Shown here: positions 46,158 to 56,066 of the stretch, piece by piece
Layout of the letters: each line of letters starts with the position of its first letter
How positions within the stretch are numbered: position 1 is the stretch's first letter
Source: Psychroserpens damuponensis
Lineage (GTDB): Bacteria; Bacteroidota; Bacteroidia; Flavobacteriales; Flavobacteriaceae
Direction of reading: 5' to 3'
DNA: 64,000 nt
Assembly: GCF_000826655.1 (NCBI RefSeq)
Contig: NZ_JXJO01000024.1
Span: 124,001-188,000 of the forward strand
Notes under the pieces: model-generated
What the model was told of the DNA's origin: nothing
Seen by the model: the letters and a program-made list of their open reading frames with translations, nothing else
Database searches by the model: none
Position numbers and translations under genes: made by a program

Positions 46158-46700
46158 TTACTCATATTTGAGGCAAACCGTCCAAGGATAGGCACATTGA
46201 TCTTTAAAATAGAGCCAACCTTCTATCGTTTTTTTACCTACTTGAAATTGTACTTTTGCCCATAAATCACTAATTTCAATCACCGAGGTTATTTGATAGT
46301 TATTCACTTTATGAATTTTGTTTGCTTTTTTTGAAGGCAAATCATACAAATACACTTGATGATTTTCATCATAATTATCTACATGAATTATGAAGTTTTT
46401 TGAGGTCACCCAATGATTTTCATAACCATAATCTTTTAGAGTATTGGGCAACTTTTGAATATTTTTGATTTTAAACCAGCCATATTCACTGCTTATGATA
46501 GCAATTTTATAATAATCTAATGCATTCTCAATTGGCTGCAGCGTATCAACAATATTACCATTTATTTGATCATAAACGTATAAAGGTACTTTACTTTCTT
46601 TATGATGATAAGCTTCAACAAAATCAAGATAATGATGTTTGGTGTTTTCTTGAGCAGCAAGATTATAACTTATAAAAAATATGAAAATAAAGCGTCTCAT
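46158..46700 (-). CDS. Secreted protein with SH3-like repeats
   Basis: This 180-residue protein has a short signal peptide (MRRFIFIFFISYNLAAQ). Two similar beta-rich modules follow, with VPLYVYDQINGNIVDTL and GWFKIKN in the first and VYLYDLPSKKANKI and GWLYFKDQC in the second, as in bacterial SH3-like domains. It ends with a Cys pair. A periplasmic binding role is likely but the ligand is unknown. It is 5 bp downstream of the prohibitin-family gene, so it is probably in the same operon. Confidence 0.65.
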   Translation of the reverse strand: MRRFIFIFFISYNLAAQENTKHHYLDFVEAYHHKESKVPLYVYDQINGNIVDTLQPIENALDYYKIAIISSEYGWFKIKNIQKLPNTLKDYGYENHWVTSKNFIIHVDNYDENHQVYLYDLPSKKANKIHKVNNYQITSVIEISDLWAKVQFQVGKKTIEGWLYFKDQCAYPWTVCLKYE

Positions 46701-46705
46701 TCTAC

Positions 46706-47518
46706 TTATTGGTTACCTAAAATAATTGGCATCCCAGAATCTCCAGATCCAATTACAATGACTTTACTATTTGGTGATTCAGATAGTTTAATCGTAGCAT
46801 CAATCCCTTTATCTTGCAAAATTTTATCTGTTAAAGAGGCACTCAAAATTCTATTAGATTCGGCTTTACCTTTTGCTTCAATAATTACTTTTTCGGCCTC
46901 CTTTTCAGCAGTAACTAATCTAAACTCATATTCTAAAGACTCTTGTTCTTGCTTTAATTTTCGCTCAATAGCTTCTTTAATGGTAGGTGGCAAAGTCACA
47001 TCTCTAATTAAAATATTATTAAGTTGAATAAATTGTGGTTCAACAATTTTTTTAGTTTCTTCAAAAATTTCATCTTGAATCGCATCACGCTTACTAGAAT
47101 ATAATTGCTCAGGCGTATAACGTCCAACAACACTTCTGGCTGCACTTCTAATTGCTGGCTGTAATACTCTACTAATATACTCTCTACCTTTTTCTTTATG
47201 TAACCTACTCAAATTACTATAATCTGGTTGATATAACACAGAGGCATCTAATTTAATATCTAAACCATTTGAAGATAAAACCGACATTTTTTCTGGTAAT
47301 TCCTGTTGTCTCACTTCATAATCAATGACGCTATTCCATGGTGCAACAAAATTAATACCTTCACCTAATGGTTCGCTTTCTGGATCAACTCCACCTCCTA
47401 ATTGGTATAAAACTCCTGCATGACCAGAGTCTATCGTGACAACAGATTTGAATAATAATATTAATACGCCTACAATAATAATAAGTGTGATAACACCTCC
47501 TTTAGGTAATTTTTCCAT
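46706..47518 (-). CDS. Prohibitin-family SPFH/Band 7 membrane protein
   Basis: This 270-residue protein has an N-terminal transmembrane anchor (about residues 10-27). The SPFH domain follows (SGHAGVLYQLGG, REYISRVLQPAIRSAARSVVGRYTPEQLYSSKRD), then a Glu/Lys/Ala-rich coiled coil (about 180-225) as in prohibitins. Such proteins form large membrane-bound ring assemblies that modulate membrane proteases. It lies 11 bp after the VWA-like gene on the same strand. Confidence 0.9.
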   Translation of the reverse strand: MEKLPKGGVITLIIIVGVLILLFKSVVTIDSGHAGVLYQLGGGVDPESEPLGEGINFVAPWNSVIDYEVRQQELPEKMSVLSSNGLDIKLDASVLYQPDYSNLSRLHKEKGREYISRVLQPAIRSAARSVVGRYTPEQLYSSKRDAIQDEIFEETKKIVEPQFIQLNNILIRDVTLPPTIKEAIERKLKQEQESLEYEFRLVTAEKEAEKVIIEAKGKAESNRILSASLTDKILQDKGIDATIKLSESPNSKVIVIGSGDSGMPIILGNQ

Positions 47519-47529
47519 AGTTTAAGTTT

Positions 47530-49563
47530 TTAAATAAGTCCGTTGTATTTTCTAATAAACCACTCAGCTGCTAGACTTAAAGCAATGAGTATTAACAGGT
47601 ATTTCCAATCTATCAAAGGTACAACTTTTTTAGTGCTTTTTTGAATGGTTGCAAACCTAGAATCGTTTATTAAATCATCAATTAATGTTGATGTATCCTC
47701 AATAAAATAAGAGGTTGCATCACTATTAGTCGCTAAGGTTTGAAGTTTTGTTACATTAGCATTTAAAAATTGTTGCTCTACATTGTAATCTAGAATTTTA
47801 AGCGTTCCAGATTTTGAAATATTCTCATTATTCACCTTGACTGTAAATGTATAGTCTCCAGCTTCTAATCCGCTTAAATCAACTTCGTAACTAGCGTTTT
47901 TGAGTACGAAGGGCAGCGTTTTTTCATTGGTAGTTTCACTATTTTTTAATATTATGTTTAAATCTACATTGTCTTCAAATTCATAATTTTTATTAAAAAA
48001 CTGAGCTGTAATTTTTACATTATCATTACCATTATAAAATGACTCGTAATTAACGTTTAAGCGTGTTCTGCGTTGATTAGTACTTAAATATTGTACTAAT
48101 TTCCCTATAAAATTATCAAACGTATTGAAGGAGTTTTCATTAAGATACGCTTGGGCTCTCCATCTCCATAACCCTTCTCCTAGAATTAAGGCTTCGCGTT
48201 TATCATTAATTTCAAAAGTTGCTAAAAGTGGTTCATCAATTTGAGTTCCGTTTATGGTTTTGTACAGTATAGTTTCAAAAGGGACAGTGAAAGAGGTTTG
48301 GCCAAATGCTCCATGTAACGGCGGAAATTCGCTAAAATTTAAGTTATCAACTATAAAAGTTCCATAGTTAGGATTTAAACTTGGTTGATACTCTTCATCT
48401 TGACGAGTTATTTCTTGCTTATAATTACTTTGCAATTGATTAAGTAATGACCAATTTGTTTTTGTACCCGTAATAACAATTTTATTGAGCTTTAATTTGT
48501 CGATTTCTTTAAATAAAGCTCTAAAATTATTGGTTGGTTGATATACAATTACCAATTGATAATCATTGGATGTATTTAAAAACTCAAGTGTTGATACAAT
48601 ATCTGCATTGCGTTGCTCATTGCTTTCAATTGATTTTTTAAGTGCTCCTAAATCTGGATGCAATATATCTGAAACAATAGCCACGTTTGTTTTTTGATCT
48701 ATAACTTCAACCGCAAAATTCTTGACGTTATTAATCGTGTTTTTTTCGTTATCTAAAGGCACAACTTGTGCTTTATAAGTTGAAACTCCTACTCTATTTG
48801 CTGGTAATGTGAAGTTAACAATTTGCGACGTTTGAGTTTTACTAAAGGTTAAGGGTTTTGAAAATACGGTTGCATTTCCTACAGAAATTTTTAATTGTGT
48901 ATTAACTGTTGAGTTTCCATTATAAGTTGCTATGACTTCTACTGGGAACTTATTTTTTAAATACGCATAACGATTCACATTTAATTGTTGAATTTTCAAA
49001 TCTGTATACGTTATCGTGTCTCCTAAAATAACCGGAAACACAGATTGTTTATAGCGTTTGGTCATGTAAGCATAATCGTTTCCGTAGGTTTGGTTTCCGT
49101 CGGAAATGATAAGGGTTGGAGAAATGGTGTTGTTGTACACTTCTGATAAGCGTTCAAACACTAAAGCGAGATTAGACTGCTTTTCATTGAAACTTAAAGA
49201 ATCTGATTGTTGCAGCTCTTTTCCGAAGCTATAAAACTCAACATCAAAATTCTCGTTTAAGGCGTCGTTTGCTTTTAAATTTTGAATTAAATCTAAAGTA
49301 TTTTGTGATTGTTTAAGATAGGTTACAGATTCTGAATTATCTACAGCCACCACTAAATTTGGTTTTTCGTTGTAATACGTAACTTTATCAAATTTAGGAT
49401 TTATCAATAATAAAAAAATGGAGAAGTATGTTACAAAACGAAGCGCAGTTAATACCCAAGCACGTTTACCTTTGAGTTTAGATTTAAAAGCATACTGAAA
49501 AAGCGCTAATGCTAACGCTATAATTCCTGCTATTATGATAAATGTTAAGGTTTGGGTTTGCAA
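47530..49563 (-). CDS. Membrane protein with VWA-like domain
   Basis: This 677-residue protein has two N-terminal helices (about residues 7-24 and 37-55). A VWA-like domain follows with a MIDAS-type motif VAVDNSESV (D75-x-S-x-S) and LIISDGNQTYG. A long beta-rich periplasmic region comes next, then a C-terminal helix (WKYLLILIALSLAAEWFIRKY). This matches the large Bacteroidetes VWA membrane proteins, related in layout to BatA-like proteins. The function is unknown. The downstream prohibitin suggests a joint membrane role. Confidence 0.75.
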   Translation of the reverse strand: MQTQTLTFIIIAGIIALALALFQYAFKSKLKGKRAWVLTALRFVTYFSIFLLLINPKFDKVTYYNEKPNLVVAVDNSESVTYLKQSQNTLDLIQNLKANDALNENFDVEFYSFGKELQQSDSLSFNEKQSNLALVFERLSEVYNNTISPTLIISDGNQTYGNDYAYMTKRYKQSVFPVILGDTITYTDLKIQQLNVNRYAYLKNKFPVEVIATYNGNSTVNTQLKISVGNATVFSKPLTFSKTQTSQIVNFTLPANRVGVSTYKAQVVPLDNEKNTINNVKNFAVEVIDQKTNVAIVSDILHPDLGALKKSIESNEQRNADIVSTLEFLNTSNDYQLVIVYQPTNNFRALFKEIDKLKLNKIVITGTKTNWSLLNQLQSNYKQEITRQDEEYQPSLNPNYGTFIVDNLNFSEFPPLHGAFGQTSFTVPFETILYKTINGTQIDEPLLATFEINDKREALILGEGLWRWRAQAYLNENSFNTFDNFIGKLVQYLSTNQRRTRLNVNYESFYNGNDNVKITAQFFNKNYEFEDNVDLNIILKNSETTNEKTLPFVLKNASYEVDLSGLEAGDYTFTVKVNNENISKSGTLKILDYNVEQQFLNANVTKLQTLATNSDATSYFIEDTSTLIDDLINDSRFATIQKSTKKVVPLIDWKYLLILIALSLAAEWFIRKYNGLI

Positions 49564-49592
49564 TTATTTTTTATTTTCTTCAATTTTATTAA

Positions 49593-49946
49593 TTATACCA
49601 TTTGGCCAAAAGTTAGCAAATTATTATCTGGATCTAACAAGGCAAACTCTTTCATGTGCCAAGGTTTAATTTCTAAATCTCCATTGGGATGAATGTCAAC
49701 ATTATTATCTAAACAGAACTTATACATCTCATCAATAGTATCTGTTCTCATATAAACCATCCCATAATTCTCTTTTGTATTCAACGCTGTAAATTCAAAA
49801 AAATGAATCTCAATATCATCTTTTATAAGCATTAAATAACCATCATAATCTATATCTCCCAATGGTTTAAATCCCAAATTGTAGTAATACGCTTTTGTGA
49901 TTGCTTTGTTGCGCATTGGTAGTTTTGGGATTATTGATTTGAGCAT
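49593..49946 (-). CDS. VOC family (glyoxalase/bleomycin resistance-like) protein
   Basis: I start at the ATG at 49946 (MLKSIIPKLPMRN). The longer frame starts with TTG and overlaps the upstream gene. The 117-residue protein has one VOC module: PKLPMRNKAITKAYYYNLGF, DDIEIHFFEF and HMKEFALLDPDNNLLTFGQ. It resembles bleomycin-resistance-type proteins that bind a small ligand, but most homologues are uncharacterised. Confidence 0.85.
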   Translation of the reverse strand: MLKSIIPKLPMRNKAITKAYYYNLGFKPLGDIDYDGYLMLIKDDIEIHFFEFTALNTKENYGMVYMRTDTIDEMYKFCLDNNVDIHPNGDLEIKPWHMKEFALLDPDNNLLTFGQMV

Positions 49947-49983
49947 GTTACCAGTTTTATTTACTACGTATTGACATTCATTT

Positions 49984-50493
49984 TTATTCAAATTTTGATA
50001 AATCAGAGCTCATTAATTCAATTCTATTGAGATACTCTATATTGATTTTGTCTTCACTCGCAATTAACAGTTGTCTTTTTAAAGCTATTAAAGTTAACGC
50101 CTTTAATTTTTTATCAATTTTTCCTGTAATTTTAATTTGACCAAAGCCAGTTGCTATTATAGAATTATCCATGGCTAAAATTAAAAATTCATCTTTGTCA
50201 TCAATTTCTTTAATTGTTTTTAAATCTAATAGTGTTGAGCAGCTTTCACTTTGAAATTCAAAACCCATTTCGTCGATTTGGTTGAACATCCATTTTACAA
50301 TATTTCGAGTCCATTTTTTTTCTCTGTACCAATCTTCGAGATTATATAACAAATCTGCGCCATCGTCATTTCCAAAGGGAGAACATTCATCTAGACAACT
50401 AAAATAGAAGTCAGATGTCATTGCATTCACAAAGTTAGGATGTGACGTTTCTCTAGATGGACCGTTATCTTCAGTATCGAAATAGTATTTCAT
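49984..50493 (-). CDS. Conserved protein of unknown function (possibly DUF4259-like)
   Basis: I start at the ATG at 50493 (MKYYFDTEDNGP), three codons inside a TTG-started frame. The 169-residue acidic protein is predicted soluble and mostly alpha/beta. It contains no motif I can name with confidence. It lies 22 bp after fabG and before a VOC gene on the same strand, so these may share transcription. Confidence 0.65.
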   Translation of the reverse strand: MKYYFDTEDNGPSRETSHPNFVNAMTSDFYFSCLDECSPFGNDDGADLLYNLEDWYREKKWTRNIVKWMFNQIDEMGFEFQSESCSTLLDLKTIKEIDDKDEFLILAMDNSIIATGFGQIKITGKIDKKLKALTLIALKRQLLIASEDKINIEYLNRIELMSSDLSKFE

Positions 50494-50515
50494 TAGTGCC
50501 AACTATGATAACTTT

Positions 50516-51262
50516 TTAAGTTAACATACCACCATCAACATTCAATGTTTGTCCTGTAACATAAGCACTCATATCACTTGCTAAAAACACACATGCGTTA
50601 GCGATATCTTCAGGACTTCCACCACGTTTTAATGGGATGGCATTTCTCCAACCTTTAACGGTTTCTTCGTCTAATTTTGCTGTCATTTCTGTTTCTATAA
50701 AACCTGGAGCAATCACGTTGCTTCTAATGTTTCTTGAGCCTAACTCTAAAGCTACAGATTTAGAGAACCCAATAATACCTGCTTTTGATGCTGCGTAATT
50801 GGTTTGTCCTGCGTTACCTTTTACTCCAACTACAGAACTCATATTAATAATAGACCCTTTACGCTGTTTCAACATGGTACGTTGAACCGCTTTGGTCATG
50901 TTAAAAACCGATTTTAAGTTGACCTCAATGACTTTATCAAAATCATCTTCTCCCATTCTCATGAGTAAATTATCTTTTGTGATTCCTGCATTATTTACAA
51001 GAATATCGATGCTACCAAACTCGGCTAATACATCCTCTGCCAATTTTTGAGACTCTTCAAAATTTGCTGCATTACTTTGATAACCTTTTGCTTTGATACC
51101 TAAAGTTGTAAGTTCTTTTTCTAATGCGTTTGCTGCCTCTACTGATGAGCTATATGTGAATGCAACATTTGCACCATGTTGTGCAAAAACTTCTGCGATT
51201 CCTTTTCCTATACCTCGGCTTGCACCTGTTATTATTGCTGTTTTTCCTTCTAGTAGTTTCAT
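50516..51262 (-). CDS. fabG: 3-oxoacyl-ACP reductase
   Basis: This 248-residue short-chain dehydrogenase has TGASRGIGKGIAE for NADPH and LVNNAGITKDNLLMRM. The catalytic Ser is in NMSSVVG, YAASK is the YxxxK pair, and the C-terminus is YVTGQTLNVDGGM. Length and motifs fit FabG of fatty-acid elongation. Confidence 0.93.
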   Translation of the reverse strand: MKLLEGKTAIITGASRGIGKGIAEVFAQHGANVAFTYSSSVEAANALEKELTTLGIKAKGYQSNAANFEESQKLAEDVLAEFGSIDILVNNAGITKDNLLMRMGEDDFDKVIEVNLKSVFNMTKAVQRTMLKQRKGSIINMSSVVGVKGNAGQTNYAASKAGIIGFSKSVALELGSRNIRSNVIAPGFIETEMTAKLDEETVKGWRNAIPLKRGGSPEDIANACVFLASDMSAYVTGQTLNVDGGMLT

Positions 51263-51410
51263 GAGTTGGTTGTTATTTTTGTTAGTGTCTCATGGAACAT
51301 TTAATTCTTTAAAACCCATAGATTGACTAAAGGTTTAAGATTAAATGTTTCATTATTTGTGTTTTAAAATTTGGTATTCAAATATAATGAATACAAGTTC
51401 TGCAACATAT

Positions 51411-51440
51411 AAAAACCTCACAAATTCTTGTGAGGTTTTT
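51411..51440. terminator. Intrinsic terminator upstream of fabG
   Basis: A perfect 13-bp stem (AAAAACCTCACAA / TTGTGAGGTTTTT) with a 4-nt loop and T-runs on both strands lies in the 299-bp gap between the M16 peptidase gene and fabG. Confidence 0.9.
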
Positions 51441-51492
51441 AACAGTGTATTTACTTTAAATGACAATACATATATGTTGCGTTACGTGTATT

Positions 51493-51527
51493 AAAAAAAG
51501 CAGCTACAAATATATGCAACTGCTTTT
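51493..51527 (-). terminator. Second terminator after the M16 peptidase gene
   Basis: On the minus strand AGCAGTTGCA and TGTAGCTGCT pair (two wobbles) around a short loop, followed by seven T. It lies 35 bp after the M16 stop, so two terminators in series insulate fabG. Confidence 0.8.
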
Positions 51528-51561
51528 GAATTATAATATTTCCGAAGAAATTGAGATAAAA

Positions 51562-54537
51562 TTACATCTTGACTTCTTCTGGTTGCTCATAATTAAATAG
51601 ATAATCAATATCCATTTCTTGAAGCTTACCTAATTTTTCTAATGATTTGAAATCGATGTCTTTTTTATTACCAATTACCATCACGTTGTAGTTTTCGCCT
51701 TTAATATTAGAGTTGAAAAAATCACGTAAATCATCCATAGTCATGTTTTTTATGGTATTGTACAATTCTTCTCTATTATCGTTATCGATTCCTAATTTTT
51801 TAAGTCGTTCGTAACTCCAAAATATACCAGATTTAGTAATACGTTGTGCTGCTAATTTCTTCAATGTTGCCTCTTTAGCTGCATTAAATTGCTCTTCTGC
51901 TTCTGGCATGTTTGTCATTAACTCCATCATAGCATCAACGGCTTGTGGCATTTTGTTGGCTTGCGTTCCCATGTAGGCCATCACATAATTGTTGTTCTCC
52001 TTTTTACTGGCATTGCTATAGCTTGAAAATGCCGAGTAAGCCAATGATTTAGATTCTCTAATTTCTTGGAAAACGATGGATGATAATCCGCTACCAAAAT
52101 ACGTATTAAACAATGTTGAAGCTGCCATATTCTCTGCTTTAAAAGGATCTCCTTTTGCTAAGAATAACATTTCAGATTGTACCATATCAAAATCAACGAA
52201 GTATACATTTCCTCCAGTTTCTTTTTCTAGATAAGCCATTGCTTCTGGGTAGGTTTTTAATTCTTCGGAAACTTTATGACTCGTATTTAAAGCTGCTACA
52301 GCTGCATCGATATCTTTTCCGTAGTAAAAAATACGTTGTTCAAAATCTTTCATTCCTTTTACGATATCTACTAATTGAGCAGGATCCATTGCATTAAGCT
52401 CTTTGGTTTGGTAGATGTTTCTTAAACGCGAATTTTCCCCATATTTACCGTAATTCATTAAACCGTTCCAAAGAATATTTCCTTTTTGCGATTTACCATC
52501 TACTCTACCTTTTGTGATTGACTCTACATATTTTGTATAGGCTTCTTGATCTGGCACAGCATTGTTCCAGAGATGCTCTAAAAGTTCTAATCCTTTAGGC
52601 AAGTTTTCTTTAAGACCGTTTAATCCAACATAGGTTGTTTCTGCTCCTGCACTTACATAATATTTAATACCTAATTTGTAAAATTCTTTCTTTAATTCTT
52701 CAGCAGAATATTTATCAGTACCTAGATATTCCATATAACCAGCAGCCAATCCTAACTTTTTATCGTTATCGCTACCCATATCAAAAATGATATTCATATC
52801 GAATAAATCATTCATTTCATTCTCTATATAAGACACTTTAATACCGTTATCTAAGTCTGTTTCTTTGATTGCTTCTTTGTAATTAACGAACTTAGGTTGT
52901 AAATCTTCAGACTCTATTGCATTAAAATCTTGCATGTATTGAGATGTTTTGTCTCTATTTAAATTCACAGGTGTAATTCCTGGATTAGCAACTTTTACAA
53001 TAGACGTATCTTCACCTTGACGCTTGTATGTTACAACGTAGTTATCTTTATAAAATCTGTTAGCAAAATCAACAACTTCTTGTTTGGTTACTTTTTTTAA
53101 ATCGTCTAAAAATTTCACTTTATTAGCCCAATCTTCATGATGAATAAACGCATTATAATACATAGACGCTAAGGCAGTACTATTTTCATATTGTTGTGTT
53201 TGACTTAATTTTAAATCATTAACAACAGCATCAATCATCCAATCTTCAAACTCACCTTTTTTAAGTTTTTCTATTTGCGCTAAAATTAAATCTTTAACTT
53301 CATCAAGAGTTTGCCCTTCTTTTGGAGAACCATCAAAAGAATGATATCCATAATCGTTTAAAAATGTTGGAGAGCAACCTGCATATTGTACTGCTTGTTT
53401 TTGATTTAAATTTAAATCAATTAAACCAGCGTTACCGTTTGCCAAAATCATATCGGCAACCGTCATTAATTTTTCTTCTTCGGTATTTACACCTTTAGAT
53501 CTAAATGCAATAGAAACCGTTTCTGCTGTAGGGCCAAAAACTTCTTTTATTATAGGAGAAGTAATAGGATCTTCTTTTGGAAGTGTAGGGTGTACAACCT
53601 CTTTCTTTTCTAGTTTACCAAAAGTTTCATTTACTTTTTTAATTGTTGCATCAAAATCCAAATCACCTACTAATACCATTGCCATGTTATTTGGCACATA
53701 ATATTTCTCAAAATAATTATTAATATCTACTAATGACGGATTTTTTAAATGCTCAGCAACTCCTATTGTTGATTGTTGACCATAAGGATGATTAGGAAAC
53801 AAACCTTCTAACATTGCTGCATAGCTTTTTCTATAATCGTTATCTTGACCTCTATTAAATTCTTCAAAAACAGCTTCTAATTCTGTGTGAAATAATCGTA
53901 ATACAAGCTCACTAAAACGTTCGCTCTCTAATGCTAACCACTTATTTAATTCATTAGCAGGTATTTTATTTTTGTAAACTGTTTCTTCAAACCACGTATG
54001 TGCATTTGTACCAGTTGCTCCAAGCGAGCTCGTCATTTTATCATACTCATTAGCCACACTAAAATTTGAAGCCTCTAAAGACACTTCATCAATTTTTTTA
54101 TATAAGGCTAATTTTTTATCAGGATCAGATTCTGCTCTGTGTTGCTCATACAAATCTGAAATTTGATCTAAATACGCTTTTTCTTTTTCCCAGTCTACTG
54201 TACCTACTTCGCTTGTACCTTTAAACACCATATGTTCTAGATAATGTGCTAATCCTGTAGATTCTTTTGGATCATAATTAGAGCCAGCTCTTACTGCGAT
54301 GTAGGTTTGAATTTTTGGTTCTTCTACGTTTTTACTGAGGTACACTTTTAATCCGTTTTCTAAGGTATACAGACGTAAACCTGTTGGGTCATTTGTTACT
54401 GTTTCGTAAGCAATGCCATTGGCATCTTTGTTAGATTTAACTGCGTAAGCCAAATCTTTGTTGTTGTTGTTTTCTGTTTTACAATTGTACGCAAGCGCGA
54501 CAATACAAAACAACATGATTAGTTTAATGTGTTTCAT
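51562..54537 (-). CDS. M16 family zinc peptidase, lipoprotein
   Basis: This 991-residue protein has a lipobox AYNC with Cys19. Two pitrilysin-like halves follow. The first carries the inverted zinc motif HYLEH (H98, E101, H102) with a downstream Glu ligand region ELEAVFEEFNRG. The second half lacks the motif, as usual for the non-catalytic half. It should be a membrane-anchored periplasmic or outer-membrane peptidase that degrades peptides. It is monocistronic. Confidence 0.93.
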   Translation of the reverse strand: MKHIKLIMLFCIVALAYNCKTENNNNKDLAYAVKSNKDANGIAYETVTNDPTGLRLYTLENGLKVYLSKNVEEPKIQTYIAVRAGSNYDPKESTGLAHYLEHMVFKGTSEVGTVDWEKEKAYLDQISDLYEQHRAESDPDKKLALYKKIDEVSLEASNFSVANEYDKMTSSLGATGTNAHTWFEETVYKNKIPANELNKWLALESERFSELVLRLFHTELEAVFEEFNRGQDNDYRKSYAAMLEGLFPNHPYGQQSTIGVAEHLKNPSLVDINNYFEKYYVPNNMAMVLVGDLDFDATIKKVNETFGKLEKKEVVHPTLPKEDPITSPIIKEVFGPTAETVSIAFRSKGVNTEEEKLMTVADMILANGNAGLIDLNLNQKQAVQYAGCSPTFLNDYGYHSFDGSPKEGQTLDEVKDLILAQIEKLKKGEFEDWMIDAVVNDLKLSQTQQYENSTALASMYYNAFIHHEDWANKVKFLDDLKKVTKQEVVDFANRFYKDNYVVTYKRQGEDTSIVKVANPGITPVNLNRDKTSQYMQDFNAIESEDLQPKFVNYKEAIKETDLDNGIKVSYIENEMNDLFDMNIIFDMGSDNDKKLGLAAGYMEYLGTDKYSAEELKKEFYKLGIKYYVSAGAETTYVGLNGLKENLPKGLELLEHLWNNAVPDQEAYTKYVESITKGRVDGKSQKGNILWNGLMNYGKYGENSRLRNIYQTKELNAMDPAQLVDIVKGMKDFEQRIFYYGKDIDAAVAALNTSHKVSEELKTYPEAMAYLEKETGGNVYFVDFDMVQSEMLFLAKGDPFKAENMAASTLFNTYFGSGLSSIVFQEIRESKSLAYSAFSSYSNASKKENNNYVMAYMGTQANKMPQAVDAMMELMTNMPEAEEQFNAAKEATLKKLAAQRITKSGIFWSYERLKKLGIDNDNREELYNTIKNMTMDDLRDFFNSNIKGENYNVMVIGNKKDIDFKSLEKLGKLQEMDIDYLFNYEQPEEVKM

Positions 54538-54555
54538 TTAGATTGATTTAGTTGT

Positions 54556-54594
54556 AAAAAAAATTCCGCTAACAAGATAATGTCAACGGAATTA
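54556..54594 (-). terminator. Intrinsic terminator after sucD
   Basis: On the minus strand AATTCCG and CGGAATT form the outer stem around a partly paired inner region, followed by eight T. It is 40 bp after the sucD stop. Confidence 0.75.
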
Positions 54595-54633
54595 TAACGT
54601 AAAAGTTTTGTGTTTATTTTAACAAGAAATATC

Positions 54634-55509
54634 TTAGCTATTCATTACTTCTGCTACTTTCTTTCCAATTTCAGCAGGAGAATCAACAACGTGAATACCA
54701 CATTCTCTCATAATTTTCTTTTTTGCTTGAGCCGTATCATCACTACCTCCAACAATTGCTCCAGCATGACCCATTGTACGTCCTGCAGGTGCAGTTTCTC
54801 CAGCGATAAATCCAATAACTGGTTTTTTGCTTCCACTAGCTTTGTACCAGTTTGCAGCATCTGCTTCTAATTGACCTCCAATTTCACCAATCATAACAAC
54901 AGCTTCCGTTTCAGGATCGTTAATTAATAGCTCAACCGCTTCTTTAGTTGTTGTACCAATAATAGGATCTCCTCCAATACCAATTGCAGTTGTGATACCT
55001 AAACCTTGTTTTACAACTTGATCTGCAGCTTCATAAGTTAATGTTCCAGATTTAGAAACGATACCTACATTCCCTTTTTTGAAAACGAAACCTGGCATAA
55101 TACCAACTTTAGCTTCACCTGGTGTAATAACACCTGGACAATTAGGTCCAATTAATCTACAATCTCTATCTTTAATATATGTTGAGGCTTTAATCATATC
55201 TGCAACAGGAATTCCTTCAGTAATTGTAATAATCACTTTGATGCCAGCATCTGCTGCTTCCATAATTGCATCTGCAGCAAATGCAGGTGGTACAAAAATA
55301 ATAGTTGTGTCTGCCCCAACTTCTTTTACAGCTTCAGCAACTGTATTAAAAACAGGCTTATCTAAATGTGTTTGACCTCCTTTTCCTGGAGTTACACCAC
55401 CAACAACATTTGTACCATATTCAATCATTTGACCTGCGTGAAATGTACCTTCACTACCTGTAAACCCTTGAACAATTATTTTTGAATCTTTGTTAACTAA
55501 AACGCTCAT
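54634..55509 (-). CDS. sucD: Succinate-CoA ligase, alpha subunit
   Basis: This 291-residue protein has the CoA-binding Rossmann opening [20 protein letters not shown] and [14 protein letters not shown]. The phosphohistidine segment is [13 protein letters not shown]. It forms the TCA-cycle enzyme with SucC, which is not in this window. It is downstream of the lpx block on the same strand. A TTTCCGAAG copy lies 26 bp upstream of its start. Confidence 0.96.
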   Translation of the reverse strand: MSVLVNKDSKIIVQGFTGSEGTFHAGQMIEYGTNVVGGVTPGKGGQTHLDKPVFNTVAEAVKEVGADTTIIFVPPAFAADAIMEAADAGIKVIITITEGIPVADMIKASTYIKDRDCRLIGPNCPGVITPGEAKVGIMPGFVFKKGNVGIVSKSGTLTYEAADQVVKQGLGITTAIGIGGDPIIGTTTKEAVELLINDPETEAVVMIGEIGGQLEADAANWYKASGSKKPVIGFIAGETAPAGRTMGHAGAIVGGSDDTAQAKKKIMRECGIHVVDSPAEIGKKVAEVMNS

Positions 55510-55661
55510 TTGTGTTTGTTTTATTGCCTTTTTTCTTCGGAAATTTAAAATTTTAAGAAGTTATAGGCTATTTATGATTTTGATTTTATGTTTTTGTGTA
55601 TTCAGTTGATATTTCCGAATAATGACAAAAATAAGATATTGCTTATTATTTTTAAACCTTT

Positions 55662-56066
55662 TTAAACTTTAATTTCAGCATAAGAGTTTAAGCTTTCAGA
55701 ACTATCATCTGGCAACTGACTTATTTCATATCCTTTATATAATTTTCCGTCCTTAACTTCCCAAATAGTAATAAAATGAGCTAAGGTATCCTCCTTTTCA
55801 GGACGTTCTATAGAAGTAACATAAATGGTATATCTAGCTGTAACCATATTGCCATCTTCTAATAAATGACTTAATCTAGACTTAAATGAGTGAAAAGATT
55901 GCTTTAAACCTTCAAGCATCTCTTCTAGTCCATTATAATTTAATTTTGTAAAGCCTTTACTACTATGCCATCTCAACTCACAATCTTTATGGTAGTGACT
56001 TAAGATATTCTCATCTTTTACTAAGTCTAAATCATAAAATGCTTTGACAATTTGTTTTGCAGACAT
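55662..56066 (-). CDS. NTF2-like / SnoaL-like small protein
   Basis: This 134-residue protein shows a cone-shaped alpha+beta pattern of the NTF2 superfamily (IVKAFYDLDLV, YHKDCELRWHSSKGF, ITIWEVKDGKLYKGYEIS). Such proteins bind small ligands or act as isomerases, and no catalytic set is clear. Its start abuts the stop of the LpxD-like gene, so it is translated with the lpx block. Confidence 0.8.
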   Translation of the reverse strand: MSAKQIVKAFYDLDLVKDENILSHYHKDCELRWHSSKGFTKLNYNGLEEMLEGLKQSFHSFKSRLSHLLEDGNMVTARYTIYVTSIERPEKEDTLAHFITIWEVKDGKLYKGYEISQLPDDSSESLNSYAEIKV